From Halopiger djelfimassiliensis (GTDB lineage: Archaea; Halobacteriota; Halobacteria; Halobacteriales; Natrialbaceae), in NCBI RefSeq assembly GCF_000455365.1, contig NZ_HG315686.1, forward strand, positions 454,229 through 514,682: a stretch of DNA of 60,454 nucleotides, read 5' to 3'. Position 1 is the stretch's first letter. The number at the start of each line of letters is the position of its first letter. Under the pieces are notes generated by a model. The model ran no database searches. It was given only the letters and a program-made list of their open reading frames with translations, and was not told the origin of the DNA. A program made the position numbers and the translations under genes. Below, piece by piece: positions 42,391 through 51,722 of the stretch.

Positions 42391-44463
42391 ATGGCACGCG
42401 AACCTTCGGTACTGGACGAAGACGAATCCGTCGACGAGACGGCGCCGGGCGGCGGTAATGACGGATTACTCCGCCGACGATCGTATTTGAAACTGGCCGG
42501 GGCGACGACGGCGACGGCGGCCCTTTCGGGGGCCGCCGCCGCAGCGGACGACTACGACGTCGTCACGGCACGCGGACAGGTTTTCAGGATCGGACGCGGC
42601 GAGACGTTTGAGAACAAACTGATCGATCTCACGAACGGAAACAGCGTGTTGCTGCTCGTGGAAGGTGGCAACTCCGTGATTCGGAACATCGGGTTCAAGG
42701 GACTCCATCGCGGCGACGCGTTCATGATCTCGATCACCGCCACGAGCGGTGACGTCCTGATCGAGAACGTCTACCTCGGCGACGGCTCGACCAAGGAAGG
42801 CGAGAGCTTCGTCCACGGACCCGGTGCGGTCTTCTATCACCGAAATGCATCCTGCAACGTCACGTTTCGGTACTGTAACGTTCAGGGGTGGCCCAACAAC
42901 GGCTTTTACTGTTCGAACACCGCCTACGGCGGGTCGGTGCGCTTCGAGAACTGCTACGGAAAGAACAACGGCGTCAGCACCTACCGCGTCGCCGGCGGCG
43001 ACGACGAAATCGTCAACTGCGTCGCGTACAACGACGGGACCGACTACGGCCCCGGGTGGGGCGGGTATACCGAAGACGCCGGCCGTCCGGTCTGGGTCTG
43101 GCCCGGCGGTCCCGTCACGATCGCGGACTCGAATTTCGCGAGCGGTCCTTATCCCCACGCGATGGTCCTCCGTGGCAGCGGTACCGCCCGGATGACCGGC
43201 GGCGGCATCCGCGGCAACGTTCAGGGAAGCGGCCTCTCCCGGTCGAACGTCTCGAGTTCGCCGGATCTGTCCGTTCCCGAGGGCGTCCCGACTACCCCCG
43301 AAGAAGCCGCTACGGGGAGTACAAGCGCCGATCCGTCCCCGGGGGATGACGGTAACGGAACGGACGCGGACGAGGGCAACGACGGCGACGAAGACGAGCG
43401 ACTCCCCAACGTCGTCGTTTTCGATGGCCGCGGAACGTCCGGGACGACGAGCTACGAGTTCGTCGTCAGCGACGCGGTCGAGCCAAGCACCGACGAGGAC
43501 GCGACGGTCGACGACGCGGCGATGGTCGAGGGAACGAACGCGAGCGGCGTCGTCGCCGACTACCTCGACGCCTGGCGCTTCGACGGCGAGATCGAACGGC
43601 TCAGCGTCGAGGGCGACGCGGCCGTCCGCGTCAACGGCGTCGCGGTCGATCCGGACGACTTCGACGACGTTCTCGAGAACGTTCTCATCGTCGACGGCGA
43701 CGCGTCGGACGTGACGCGGTACGAGTTCGCCGTCGACGGGGCGGCCGAGAAGGCAACCGCTGACGGCGCGTCGATCGACGACGAGGACGAGATCGAGGAC
43801 GGGGTCGTTCACGGCGTCGTTGCCGACTGGAAGGACGCCTTCCGATTCAGCGGCGATCTCGAACGACTGACCGTCGACGGCCCCGGAACGGTCACCGTCA
43901 ACGGCGACGTGGTCGATCCCGCCGACTACGGCCCGGAACTGCCCCACGTTCTCGAGGTCGAAGGACGGGGCGCGCCGACGAGTTACGAGATCACGGTCGA
44001 CGGCACGATCGAACTCGACTCGGAAGCGGCCCCCGAACACGAGGCCACGACGATCTCCGGCTCGACCGTCCAGAGTTCCGTCACCGATTCGACACAGACA
44101 TATCGGTTCTCGGGAGCTTTGACCGACGTGACGTTTACCGACGGCGAGGCTGCCGTGTTCCTCGACGGGGAACGGATCGATACGACCGAGTACGGCGAGC
44201 ACTCGCTGTTACCGCACGCGCTGGTCATCGACGGGACCGACGCCGACGGACCGAGCACCTATTCGTTCGCGGTCGACGGGACCGTCGTCGCAGCCGACTA
44301 CCGTGACGCCTCGATCAACGACGACGACGTGATCGAAGGGCGGGCCGTGCGGGGCGCTATCGACGACTGGCTCGACGCCTACTGGTTCGATGGCGACGTC
44401 ACGGACTTTACGCTGCTCGGCGATGCGACGGTCGATATCCAGTACAACGCGCGAAACCAGTGA
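42391..44463 (+). CDS. Tat-exported beta-helix-like protein with four C-terminal tandem domains
   Basis: A 690-residue paralogue of the protein at 40986. Residues 26-48 hold the Tat signal (LLRRRSYLKLAGATTATAAL). Residues 50-310 match the smaller protein throughout (DDYDVVTARGQ, GETFENKLIDLTNG, IRNIGFKG, ENVYLGDGS) and end in PEGVPTTPEEAATGS. An acidic linker follows, then four similar domains of about 89 residues starting near 338, 428, 517 and 607. Each begins like LPNVVVFDGRG or LPHVLEVEGRG and contains YEFAVDG-like and VxVNG or VFLDG strands. No known domain name is offered. It is likely a surface protein; the repeats may bind glycan. Confidence 0.78.
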   Translation: MAREPSVLDEDESVDETAPGGGNDGLLRRRSYLKLAGATTATAALSGAAAAADDYDVVTARGQVFRIGRGETFENKLIDLTNGNSVLLLVEGGNSVIRNIGFKGLHRGDAFMISITATSGDVLIENVYLGDGSTKEGESFVHGPGAVFYHRNASCNVTFRYCNVQGWPNNGFYCSNTAYGGSVRFENCYGKNNGVSTYRVAGGDDEIVNCVAYNDGTDYGPGWGGYTEDAGRPVWVWPGGPVTIADSNFASGPYPHAMVLRGSGTARMTGGGIRGNVQGSGLSRSNVSSSPDLSVPEGVPTTPEEAATGSTSADPSPGDDGNGTDADEGNDGDEDERLPNVVVFDGRGTSGTTSYEFVVSDAVEPSTDEDATVDDAAMVEGTNASGVVADYLDAWRFDGEIERLSVEGDAAVRVNGVAVDPDDFDDVLENVLIVDGDASDVTRYEFAVDGAAEKATADGASIDDEDEIEDGVVHGVVADWKDAFRFSGDLERLTVDGPGTVTVNGDVVDPADYGPELPHVLEVEGRGAPTSYEITVDGTIELDSEAAPEHEATTISGSTVQSSVTDSTQTYRFSGALTDVTFTDGEAAVFLDGERIDTTEYGEHSLLPHALVIDGTDADGPSTYSFAVDGTVVAADYRDASINDDDVIEGRAVRGAIDDWLDAYWFDGDVTDFTLLGDATVDIQYNARNQ

Positions 44464-44820
44464 TCGAGGTCTCCGACAGTCTCGACCGGGAGGTTCGGGT
44501 GTCGGAAACGGCGTCTCACGGCGACGATTCTCGAGCGGGCCGAGCGACTGACCGGGACTGACCAGTCCGCGGAAGGAAGGATGGCCCCCGCGCCGCGAAC
44601 AGCAAGCTGGCACGCGAACTGTCCGGTACGTGAGACGGTCGTCGGGAGCCATGTGGAACTACGTCCGACGCGAGTAAAAGTCCTTCTCGAGCGCGCCGGG
44701 AGTTCGAGCGATTCCAACACCGACCGCACGATCAGTGGTGACTCGAGAGGCGAGCGGAATCGGACGGGTCGGAATCGCAGGCTGCGAAACCGATCGACCA
44801 TATCACGAGAGCGTGGTGCG
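44464..44820. other. Intergenic region between convergent genes
   Basis: About 360 GC-rich bases between the second beta-helix protein and the convergent DUF7344-like gene. No supported gene, motif or strong hairpin was seen. Confidence 0.45.
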
Positions 44821-45420
44821 TCACTCTATCCGGGACAGTTTGCCGTCGACGTCGCGTTCACGCCGGTAATTCGTCACGGCGTGTGCGATCGAAAGCAGGA
44901 AAAACGAACCGACGACCGCGCCGGCGAGTGCAAGCGTCGGCACCGATGCAAGCGGTGGAACACCGAGGACGGTCCCGGCGATGAGGACGGCACCGACCAC
45001 GCTAAGCGCAGCGTACCACCGGTCCCATCGATCCTGACGGTGGGTGTCCGTATCCAGATACATCATCAATAGATCGGCGTTGTCCGACAGCGAGATCAGT
45101 CCGCGGTCTTGATCGTACTCGACGATCCCCGCGTCGTCCATCTTGGGTAAATGCGTCTGATAAAGGGCGACGTAGACCCGCTTTCGCTGGTCGGAACTGA
45201 GCGCGTTGACGTCCGTATCGTTTTCCCAGGCGGCGATCTGTTCGGCGAGCTCGCCGAGGGTGACCGTCTCTTCGGCCTCGAGCAAGTACGTGAGGACTTC
45301 TCGACGTCGTCGGTTCTTCAGAAGTTCGAAAATGACGTCCTTCGAGAGTTGCTCGTCGGCATCGGAATCGCCGACCGACGACGCGATTTCGTCGGGGAGT
45401 GACGTATCGATAGATGACAT
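44821..45420 (-). CDS. DUF7344-like winged-helix membrane protein
   Basis: A 199-residue protein, the third of this family in the window. The winged helix spans about residues 25-115 (IFELLKNRRRREVLTYLL, GELAEQIAAWEND, RVYVALYQTHLPKMDDAGIVEYD). Two hydrophobic segments follow at about 139-158 and 162-184, and a basic C-terminus. The AWEND motif and QTHLP element are shared with the protein at 21619. It may regulate the nearby beta-helix genes or the TFB, which is inference. The upstream region is 760 bases long. Confidence 0.83.
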   Translation of the reverse strand: MSSIDTSLPDEIASSVGDSDADEQLSKDVIFELLKNRRRREVLTYLLEAEETVTLGELAEQIAAWENDTDVNALSSDQRKRVYVALYQTHLPKMDDAGIVEYDQDRGLISLSDNADLLMMYLDTDTHRQDRWDRWYAALSVVGAVLIAGTVLGVPPLASVPTLALAGAVVGSFFLLSIAHAVTNYRRERDVDGKLSRIE

Positions 45421-46184
45421 TATCGCGAGCCTCCGACTGCCGGTCCGCCAGAGCGGGCTGTATTCTGCCGTCTCCGATGGTCGAGATCGCCACCGGGCTG
45501 TCGGATCGACAGCGACCGCTGTACTCTCGAACGGCGATTCGTAATCACGATTGACACACCAAGTTGTACACCAACAGTGACACTCTTAAACACGGCCACG
45601 TTTCGCACCGGCTGCAAAGGGGTACGGGTCGACTTCCCGAGCCGGTGGGTACCGGAACCCGGTCACGCCGCCGGAGACGCGATCGACAGCGAGCGGGGGC
45701 GTTCAGTATCGACGGATTGCCCGCGTATATCGACGGCGTACGTGCGGGACGAGCCGGGGATGACGATACGGGGACGGGGTCTCGATGATGCGTCGGCAAC
45801 ACGGCACTGGTAGGAAACGTTCGACTCCATCGACATAAATTCGAGCGTCAGTTTACAGTCGAAAGCGGATTTTACCCGATGAATCCCGTATTTACACCGC
45901 GAATACGGGCGCAACGATGCGGACGGTTCATGAGTCGTGTTCACGTCGAGCACGATGGTCGAAGCGGTTCGGTTGATCGCTTCGTCCGACGACGATCGAT
46001 GGGACACGGTCTCGGCACGGCCGGTAACCGCCTCGAGCGGGCGGGTGGGACTTCGTGCCGACTTTCTTTGTACGGTTTTCCGCCGTTCTTCCGTTGTATT
46101 TCGCTGACGTGTGGTCGTAAGTGGGGGTTTCTTTCGAAACCATGTAAACCCCTTACAGTGCCGGCATGGTTTCGTCCACTACTG
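45421..46184. other. Long intergenic region before TFB with a hairpin
   Basis: About 760 bases. Perfect inverted repeats CCCGTATT and AATACGGG at 45885-45892 and 45902-45909 could form an 8-bp hairpin with a nine-base loop. An in-frame extension of TFB runs left to about 45879 but lacks TFB features. The start region of TFB is CTACTGATGACG; no convincing TATA box was seen close to it. Confidence 0.5.
45885..45909. promoter_or_regulatory. Inverted repeat in the TFB upstream region
   Basis: An 8-base perfect inverted repeat with a nine-base centre, 276 bases before the TFB start. It could be an operator or an RNA hairpin; no support for either beyond symmetry. Confidence 0.3.
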
Positions 46185-47138
46185 ATGACGCAGTCCATTA
46201 TCGATCATACGAGACGGGAAACCCAGGAGGCGGAGGCCGGCCTGTGTCCAGACTGCGAAACCGATACGATCGTTCACGATCCGGATCGTGGCGAGCGAGT
46301 GTGCAAAGAATGCGGCCTCGTTTTGACCGAAGACCCGATCGATTACGGTCCCGAATGGCGCGCGTTCAACGCACAGGAACACGACGAACTCTCCCGCGTC
46401 GGCGCACCGCTTACGCAGTCGATGCACGACCGGGGACTGACCACGACGATCGACTGGCGGAACAAAGACGCCAACGGCCGCTCGATGTCGGCCGACAAAC
46501 ACGGACAGCTCCATCGACTCCGCGTCTGGCAGGAGCGAATCAGAACGAAGAACGCGGGCGAACGCAACCTCAAGTACGCACTCTCGGAGATCGACCGAAT
46601 GGTCAGCGCCCTCGGCGTCCCGAAACCCGTCAAGGAGACCGCAAGCGTCATCTACCGACAGGCCCTCGAGCAGGACCTCATCCGCGGCCGATCGATCGAA
46701 GGCGTCGCGACCTCGGCGTTGTACACCGCCTGTCGTAAGGAGGGCATTCCCCGAAGTCTCGAGGAAGTGACCTCCGTCTCCCGGGTCGATCAACGCGAGA
46801 TCGGCCGAACGTACCGCTACATCGCCGACGAACTCGATATCAACTTGGAGCCGACGAATCCGCGCCAGTTCGTCCCCCGGTTTTGCTCGGAACTCGACGT
46901 CGACAAGGACGTCGAGACCAAGGCGATCGAGATCATCGACCGCACGACCGATCAGGGACTCCACTCGGGGAAATCCCCGACGGGGTTCGCCGCGGCAGCG
47001 ATCTACGCCGCCGGCCTCCTCTGTGACGAGACGATCCCCCAGCGGGCAGTCGCCGACACCGCACAGACGACCGTCGTCACGGTCAGAAACAGGTACCGCG
47101 AACAGCTCGAGGCGATCGACCAGTCGCCGGCTACATGA
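46185..47138 (+). CDS. tfb: Transcription initiation factor IIB (TFB)
   Basis: A 317-residue general transcription factor that bridges TBP-bound promoters and RNA polymerase. The zinc ribbon is CPDC with a 17-residue gap and CKECGLVL (residues 21-47). The B-reader/linker region follows (DYGPEWRAF). Two cyclin-like repeats cover about 115-205 and 210-305, with the motifs IDRMVSALGVP and IEIIDRTTDQGL, SVIYRQAL and AAIYAAGLL. The second repeat has the helix that contacts the BRE (TTVVTVRNRYRE). Haloarchaea carry many TFBs with different promoter preferences, so this copy may serve a subset of genes. ATG 46185 starts directly at the ribbon. Confidence 0.95.
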   Translation: MTQSIIDHTRRETQEAEAGLCPDCETDTIVHDPDRGERVCKECGLVLTEDPIDYGPEWRAFNAQEHDELSRVGAPLTQSMHDRGLTTTIDWRNKDANGRSMSADKHGQLHRLRVWQERIRTKNAGERNLKYALSEIDRMVSALGVPKPVKETASVIYRQALEQDLIRGRSIEGVATSALYTACRKEGIPRSLEEVTSVSRVDQREIGRTYRYIADELDINLEPTNPRQFVPRFCSELDVDKDVETKAIEIIDRTTDQGLHSGKSPTGFAAAAIYAAGLLCDETIPQRAVADTAQTTVVTVRNRYREQLEAIDQSPAT

Positions 47139-47307
47139 TCGACCGCTCGTCCTCGCTGTAGACCTCCTCGTTCAGGAGGGCATGGAGGTTCGTGTACGGA
47201 ACGAACGCGATGAAGTCGTCGGCATCGTTGTAGAGCTCGAGTCCTTCGTCGCTGTGGTCGTATCGCTCACAGACGATCTGTCCCTCGGGAAGGATCGCAC
47301 GGAACAT
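47131..47307 (-). CDS. Small haloarchaeal protein of unknown function
   Basis: A 58-residue acidic protein (MFRAILPEGQIVCERYDHSD at the start) overlapping the TFB end by eight bases on the opposite strand. Its repeated aromatic-acidic pattern suggests a small beta fold. ATG 47307 is preferred over an in-frame ATG nine codons earlier, because TCTATATG lies about 27 bases before 47307 and overlaps the earlier ATG, as a TATA box for a leaderless transcript would. I do not recognise a function. Confidence 0.6.
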   Translation of the reverse strand: MFRAILPEGQIVCERYDHSDEGLELYNDADDFIAFVPYTNLHALLNEEVYSEDERSIM

Positions 47308-47379
47308 ACGAGCCGATATGGTTTCGTGACGCATATAGATTGGACTCGGTTCCTGCAGGGCTGGGACGGCGTCGTCGAG

Positions 47380-49110
47380 CTAGTTCGTGACGGTGAACTC
47401 GGCCAACTGTCCGTTGAGTTCCGCAGCGGTGTCCGACAGCGAATCCACAGCCGTCGACAGCTCCGATATCGTCGCGGTCTGTTCTTCGGCGGCCGCCGCG
47501 ACGCTGCTTGTCTCCCGCAGCGTCCGCTCGCTCAGTTCGGTCGCGTCGTCGACCATCGACACCACCTGTTGACTCGTCCGTGCCTGCTCATCAGTTGCGT
47601 CGTTGATCGATTGCACGCCATCGTTGGCTTCCTGTACGTCGTCCGCGATCCCCTCGAGGGCGGCGAGACTCTCGTCGATCGTTTCCGTCCCGTCGGCGAC
47701 GTCCCGTTGCATGCGACGGATCTCCTCGACGGCGTCCTGCGCCGACGCCTGGACGCTGCTCACGAGTTCGTCGACGTCACGGGTCGCCTCACCGGTCTCC
47801 TCCGACAGCGACTGGATCTCGTTTGCTACGACGGCGAACCGTTTGCCGCTTTCGCCCGCTCGAGCGGCCTCGATCGAGGCGTTGACCGCGAGCAAGTTCG
47901 TCTCCTCGGCAATCCCGTCGATCACCTCGACGATATCGCCGACTTCACCCAGTTCCCCCTCCAGCGCTTCGATCCGATCGACGATCGCCTCCGTCCGGCG
48001 CTCGATCCGCTCGAGTTCGTCGATGGCCTCGCGCGCGGTCTCACGTCCCGAACGAGCGTGGGTTGCGGCCCGGTCGGAGACGTCCGCGACGCCGTCTGCG
48101 GTCGACGCGATCTCCTCGATCGTCGCCGAAAGGGCGCTCATCTCACCGCGGACGCCCTCGAACCGATCGTTTTGCTCGTCCGTCATGTGGGAGATCTCCT
48201 CGGCCGATTCACTGACGGAATCGCTTGCGGTTTCGATCTCCTCGACACTCGTCGAGACTTCTCGTCCGACCTCGTCGACCTCGTCCGCGAGGGCCTGGAC
48301 GCTGTGGAGCATCCCCTCGATGTCGTCGAGCATGGCGTTTACCCCGTCGGCGATCTCCTGCATCGCCTCGTGGTCGCTTTCGATCGTCACGCGGTGGGTG
48401 AAATCCCCGTCGGCACACCGTCGTAACACCGCGCGACACCGTTCGGCGTCGGCCTCCAGAGCCTCGTTTCGCCGCTCGACCGTCTCGCGCTGACGTTCGA
48501 TTCGCTCGCGGCTCTCCTCGAGTTCGTCGATCCGGGTTCGGAGGCCGGTTTGCATCCGTTCGAGGGAACTACCGAACGCCCCGGGAACGTCCTCCTCGAG
48601 GACGTCGGCCTCGAAGTCCTCTCGAGCGAGCGCGTCTGCCTGCTCGGCGACCGTCGTCAGTGAGGCGTACATCGCGCCGAACGACTGGTGTAGCTCGCCG
48701 ATCTCGTCCGACTGCGCGGCCGGCTCCGGTCGATCCTCGAGACGGCCGCTCGCGATCTCGTCTGCGATGCCGCGAAGCTTCCGAAGTGGCTCGATAACGT
48801 CCTGTCTGGCGATCAACAGCGTGTTGACGAACGCGATCACTGCGAGGGCGAACACGACCGCCGTCAGGACGAGCTGCCCGGTCGGAAAGACCTCGATCGC
48901 CGTTCGTGGACCGAGAAACGCAAGCGGCAGTGCGAACACGACCAGCGTCGAACAGAACTGCAACACGACCGCAGCCATGATCTTCCGTTCAACGCTGCCC
49001 GTGATTCCCAGTCTGTCCATCGTTCCCCACAGCAGCGACTCGTATCGCTCGCGTAACGCCCCCGAGCGACCGTCCGCCGTCTCGAGCCGATCGCGAGACA
49101 CTGTCGACAT
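47380..49110 (-). CDS. Methyl-accepting chemotaxis transducer
   Basis: A 576-residue receptor. Two hydrophobic segments lie at about 45-65 and 78-97 with only a short loop between them, so it has no large extracellular sensor. A HAMP region follows ([16 protein letters not shown]), then a long coiled coil. The signalling hairpin reads [19 protein letters not shown] with [13 protein letters not shown], the CheA/CheW contact. Gln/Glu-rich helices on both sides may be methylated. The ligand could be detected in the membrane or by a partner protein. The ATG at 49110 is supported by an upstream TATA-like box. Confidence 0.9.
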   Translation of the reverse strand: MSTVSRDRLETADGRSGALRERYESLLWGTMDRLGITGSVERKIMAAVVLQFCSTLVVFALPLAFLGPRTAIEVFPTGQLVLTAVVFALAVIAFVNTLLIARQDVIEPLRKLRGIADEIASGRLEDRPEPAAQSDEIGELHQSFGAMYASLTTVAEQADALAREDFEADVLEEDVPGAFGSSLERMQTGLRTRIDELEESRERIERQRETVERRNEALEADAERCRAVLRRCADGDFTHRVTIESDHEAMQEIADGVNAMLDDIEGMLHSVQALADEVDEVGREVSTSVEEIETASDSVSESAEEISHMTDEQNDRFEGVRGEMSALSATIEEIASTADGVADVSDRAATHARSGRETAREAIDELERIERRTEAIVDRIEALEGELGEVGDIVEVIDGIAEETNLLAVNASIEAARAGESGKRFAVVANEIQSLSEETGEATRDVDELVSSVQASAQDAVEEIRRMQRDVADGTETIDESLAALEGIADDVQEANDGVQSINDATDEQARTSQQVVSMVDDATELSERTLRETSSVAAAAEEQTATISELSTAVDSLSDTAAELNGQLAEFTVTN

Positions 49111-49131
49111 ACGCCGTAGACGTTCGGGGGA

Positions 49132-49140
49132 GGACTTAAA
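49132..49140 (-). promoter_or_regulatory. TATA-like box of the transducer gene
   Basis: On the minus strand AGTTTAAGT begins about 30 bases before ATG 49110, in an otherwise GC-rich area. Confidence 0.5.
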
Positions 49141-49413
49141 CTCCCCGTAGATTACCAGTTCGAAGTAACTGAAATTTAATTTGACTTGCGATCCGGTTGG
49201 TACAACAGACACGACAGGAAAACTATTGAACGGGCGTTCTCGGAGCCCGTGTCGTCAAGAGCGGCGAATGCGTCGAATCGCTCGAAACCGTCGGCGAACA
49301 TCACACTCCTTCGTCGATCGAAACCGTGCGTCGTAGCCCCTCCAGTCGCCGACTGGTTCACAGCGCGTGCGCGAGCGAAATCGGTTTATCCGCACCGCCG
49401 CTACGGGTTGGCA

Positions 49414-51318
49414 GTGACCGACGAACGTTCTTCGATGCCCTCCGAGGAGCAGCGAAGCGAGTCGACGCCGTCGACCGACGACCGCGACGGTACCGGCGCG
49501 GACGCCGAGGCGTTTACGATCGCCGACTTCCACGAGGCCAGCCAGCAGGCGGGACGGCCGGTGCTCACGGCGGCGGCGGTCGCCCGGGCGCTCGAGATCC
49601 CCCACGAGGCGGCCAGCGATCGCCTCGAGTCCCTCGCGGACGGGGGCGACCTCGAGCGGCTGTCGGTGTCGACCGACCCCGTCGTCTGGTATCCGAGCGA
49701 ACTCGAGGATCTGACCGACCGCGAACGGGTCGTCGTCTTTCCGAAACGCCGGGAGATCGTCGTCGACCGGCCCGACCAGTTCACGCGCGCGCAACTCGCA
49801 CAGTTCGCCCACCTCGAGGACGCAAACGGCGAGCAGGGCTATCGCTACGTCGTCCGACCCGAGGACGTCTGGCAGGCACCACACGACTCCTTCGAGGGGC
49901 TGGCACGGACGATGCGTCAGGCGCTCGGCCAGCGCTCGGAGCAACTGGAAGACTGGGTCGAAAGCCAGTGGGATCGCGCCCACCAGTTCAGACTGGTGAC
50001 ACACGAGGACGGCTACACGGTCCTCGAGGCCAAACGCCCCGAGATCATGGGGAACGTAGCCCGCCAGAAACTCGACGAGGAACACGTCCACGCTCCAATC
50101 TCCGAGACCGAAGACTGGGTCCGTGAGGGGGCGGCGGCCGCGATCAAGCGCATCCTCTACGAAGCCGGCTATCCCGTGCAGGATCACCGGGACCTAGAAT
50201 CCGGCGAGGCGCTTTCGATCGACCTTCAGCTCCGACTTCGGGACTACCAGCGGACCTGGGTCGACCGGTTCGCCGAGGCCGGCGAAGGCGTCTTCGTCGG
50301 CCCACCGGGCAGCGGCAAAACCGTCGCCGCGATGGGCGCGATGGCCCACGTCGAGGGCGAAACTCTGGTGTTGGTTCCGAGCCGAGACCTCGCCCGTCAG
50401 TGGGCCGACGCGATCGCCGAGTACACGTCGCTCGAGCCCCACCAGATCGGACAGTACCACGGCGGACAGAAGAACGTTCGGCCGGTCACGATCGCCACCT
50501 ACCAGATCGCCGGCATGGACCGCCACCGGTCGCTGTTCGACGACCGCGAGTGGGGGCTGGTGATCTTCGACGAGTGCCAGCACGTCCCCTCGGACGTCTA
50601 CCGGCGGAGCACGCACCTGCAGTCCCGACATCGGCTGGGACTCAGCGCCAGCCCCATCCGCGAGGACGATCGCCAGACGGAGATCTTCACGCTCGTCGGC
50701 CCGCCGATCGGCACCGATTGGCAGGCGCTGTTCGAGTCCGGCTTCGTCGCCGAGCCCGAACTCGAGATCCGCTATGTCCCGTGGGGCGACGACGAACAGC
50801 CAAACGCCTACGCGTCGGCGGAGGGCCGGGAGAAGTACCGTATCGCCGCGAAGAATCGGGGCAAGATCGACGAGGTTCGATACCTGCTGTCCGCACACCC
50901 CGATTCGAAGGCGCTCGTGTTCGTCGATTACCTCGAGCAGGGACGGGACCTCGCGGCCGCCCTCGACGTCCCCTTCCTCAGCGGCGAGACCCCGCATCAC
51001 GAACGCCGGCGGCTGCTCGAGGAGTTCCGGCGGAACGAGCGCGATCTGTTGGTCGTCTCGCGGGTCGGCGACGAGGGGATCGACCTCCCGACGGCCGACC
51101 TCGCCATCATCGCTTCGGGACTCGGCGGTTCGCGCCGGCAGGGAACCCAGCGGGCCGGCCGAACGATGCGGCCCGCGGGCGGCGCGCTCGTGTACGTGCT
51201 CGCGACGCGTGGCACCCGCGAGGAGGACTTCGCCCGCCGACAGCTCCAGCACCTCGGGCGCAAGGGGATGACGGTGCGAGAGAAAACGATCGAGCGCGAA
51301 TCCGAAACCGAGGATTAG
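49414..51318 (+). CDS. XPB/Rad25-like superfamily 2 DNA helicase
   Basis: A 634-residue helicase. Walker A is VGPPGSGKTVAAMGA, motif II is FDECQHV (a DEAH variant), motif III LGLSASP, and motif VI QRAGRTMRP. The N-terminal 200 residues form the damage-recognition-like region of XPB. It may act in nucleotide excision repair or transcription, with a nuclease such as Bax1 that is not encoded nearby. GTG 49414 is used because TTTATC lies 25-30 bases before it; ATG 49435, seven codons later, is an alternative. Its stop overlaps by four bases with the convergent small gene. Confidence 0.85.
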   Translation: MTDERSSMPSEEQRSESTPSTDDRDGTGADAEAFTIADFHEASQQAGRPVLTAAAVARALEIPHEAASDRLESLADGGDLERLSVSTDPVVWYPSELEDLTDRERVVVFPKRREIVVDRPDQFTRAQLAQFAHLEDANGEQGYRYVVRPEDVWQAPHDSFEGLARTMRQALGQRSEQLEDWVESQWDRAHQFRLVTHEDGYTVLEAKRPEIMGNVARQKLDEEHVHAPISETEDWVREGAAAAIKRILYEAGYPVQDHRDLESGEALSIDLQLRLRDYQRTWVDRFAEAGEGVFVGPPGSGKTVAAMGAMAHVEGETLVLVPSRDLARQWADAIAEYTSLEPHQIGQYHGGQKNVRPVTIATYQIAGMDRHRSLFDDREWGLVIFDECQHVPSDVYRRSTHLQSRHRLGLSASPIREDDRQTEIFTLVGPPIGTDWQALFESGFVAEPELEIRYVPWGDDEQPNAYASAEGREKYRIAAKNRGKIDEVRYLLSAHPDSKALVFVDYLEQGRDLAAALDVPFLSGETPHHERRRLLEEFRRNERDLLVVSRVGDEGIDLPTADLAIIASGLGGSRRQGTQRAGRTMRPAGGALVYVLATRGTREEDFARRQLQHLGRKGMTVREKTIERESETED

Positions 51319-51653
51319 CCGACCTCGGCGATCGGCGGCGCGTCGGGTTCGACCGCTTCGACGCGTTCGACGTCCTCGACCGCTTCGACGCCGACGCCGG
51401 CCTCGAGTTCCCGGCTCGCGAGCGCGGCGAGGCTCTCGTCGTCTGCGGGGATCTCGAGGGCGACGCGGACGCGGAGGTCGACGGTCGTATCGTTGAGTCC
51501 GGGCGAGACCTGCCGGACATCGGCGTCGGCGATCGCGTCGACGGCCTCGATTCGTTCGACGACCCGAACCGCGCCGTCCGCGAGGCTGCCGGTCGCACCG
51601 AGCGGGACGCGCACGGTGAGCGTTGCGACGACTGAATCACAGTGGCGCTGCAT
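51315..51653 (-). CDS. Acidic haloarchaeal protein of unknown function
   Basis: A 112-residue protein with alternating strands and helices: VATLTVRVPLGATG, VRVVERIEAVDAI, VRQVSPGLNDTTVDLRVRVALEIP, then a long acidic helix ELEAGVGVEAVEDVERVEAV. The fold could be a small alpha-beta sandwich. I first thought of the KEOPS subunit Pcc1, but the residues do not fit. ATG 51653 lies one base after a tRNA-shaped element, so its message may be formed by processing. Function unknown. Confidence 0.6.
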   Translation of the reverse strand: MQRHCDSVVATLTVRVPLGATGSLADGAVRVVERIEAVDAIADADVRQVSPGLNDTTVDLRVRVALEIPADDESLAALASRELEAGVGVEAVEDVERVEAVEPDAPPIAEVG

Positions 51654-51654
51654 A

Positions 51655-51722
51655 CACCCCCGTCGAGACTCGAACTCGACGCTCGGGCGGAGCCCGCGTG
51701 TTGACCAGTACACTACGGGGGA
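51655..51722 (-). ncRNA. tRNA-shaped element with a three-base anticodon loop
   Basis: A 68-base minus-strand sequence that folds like a tRNA: acceptor stem with six G-C pairs (bases 2-7 with 66-71; the outermost 1-72 pair is T-T), TA at 8-9, D stem GTGT/ACAC with an eight-base loop containing GG, a five-pair anticodon stem CGGGC/GCCCG closed by only TCC, a four-base variable loop, and a T arm TCGAG-TTCGAGT-CTCGA. All arms are perfect except the anticodon loop, which is four bases short. It cannot decode. It ends one base before ATG 51653. It could be a decayed tRNA or a tRNA-like processing or regulatory signal. Confidence 0.55.

Noticed and set aside
45879-46184. An N-terminal extension of TFB by about 100 residues
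   Set aside because: TFB proteins start directly with or shortly before the zinc ribbon; the extension is Arg-rich with no similarity to the family.
51315-51653. KEOPS subunit Pcc1 as identity for the 112-residue protein
   Set aside because: Length and position next to a tRNA-like element were suggestive, but the sequence lacks the residues I expect of haloarchaeal Pcc1, so it is left as unknown.
51655-51722. A functional tRNA gene
   Set aside because: The anticodon loop has only three bases and no anticodon can be presented, so it cannot be a working tRNA as read.
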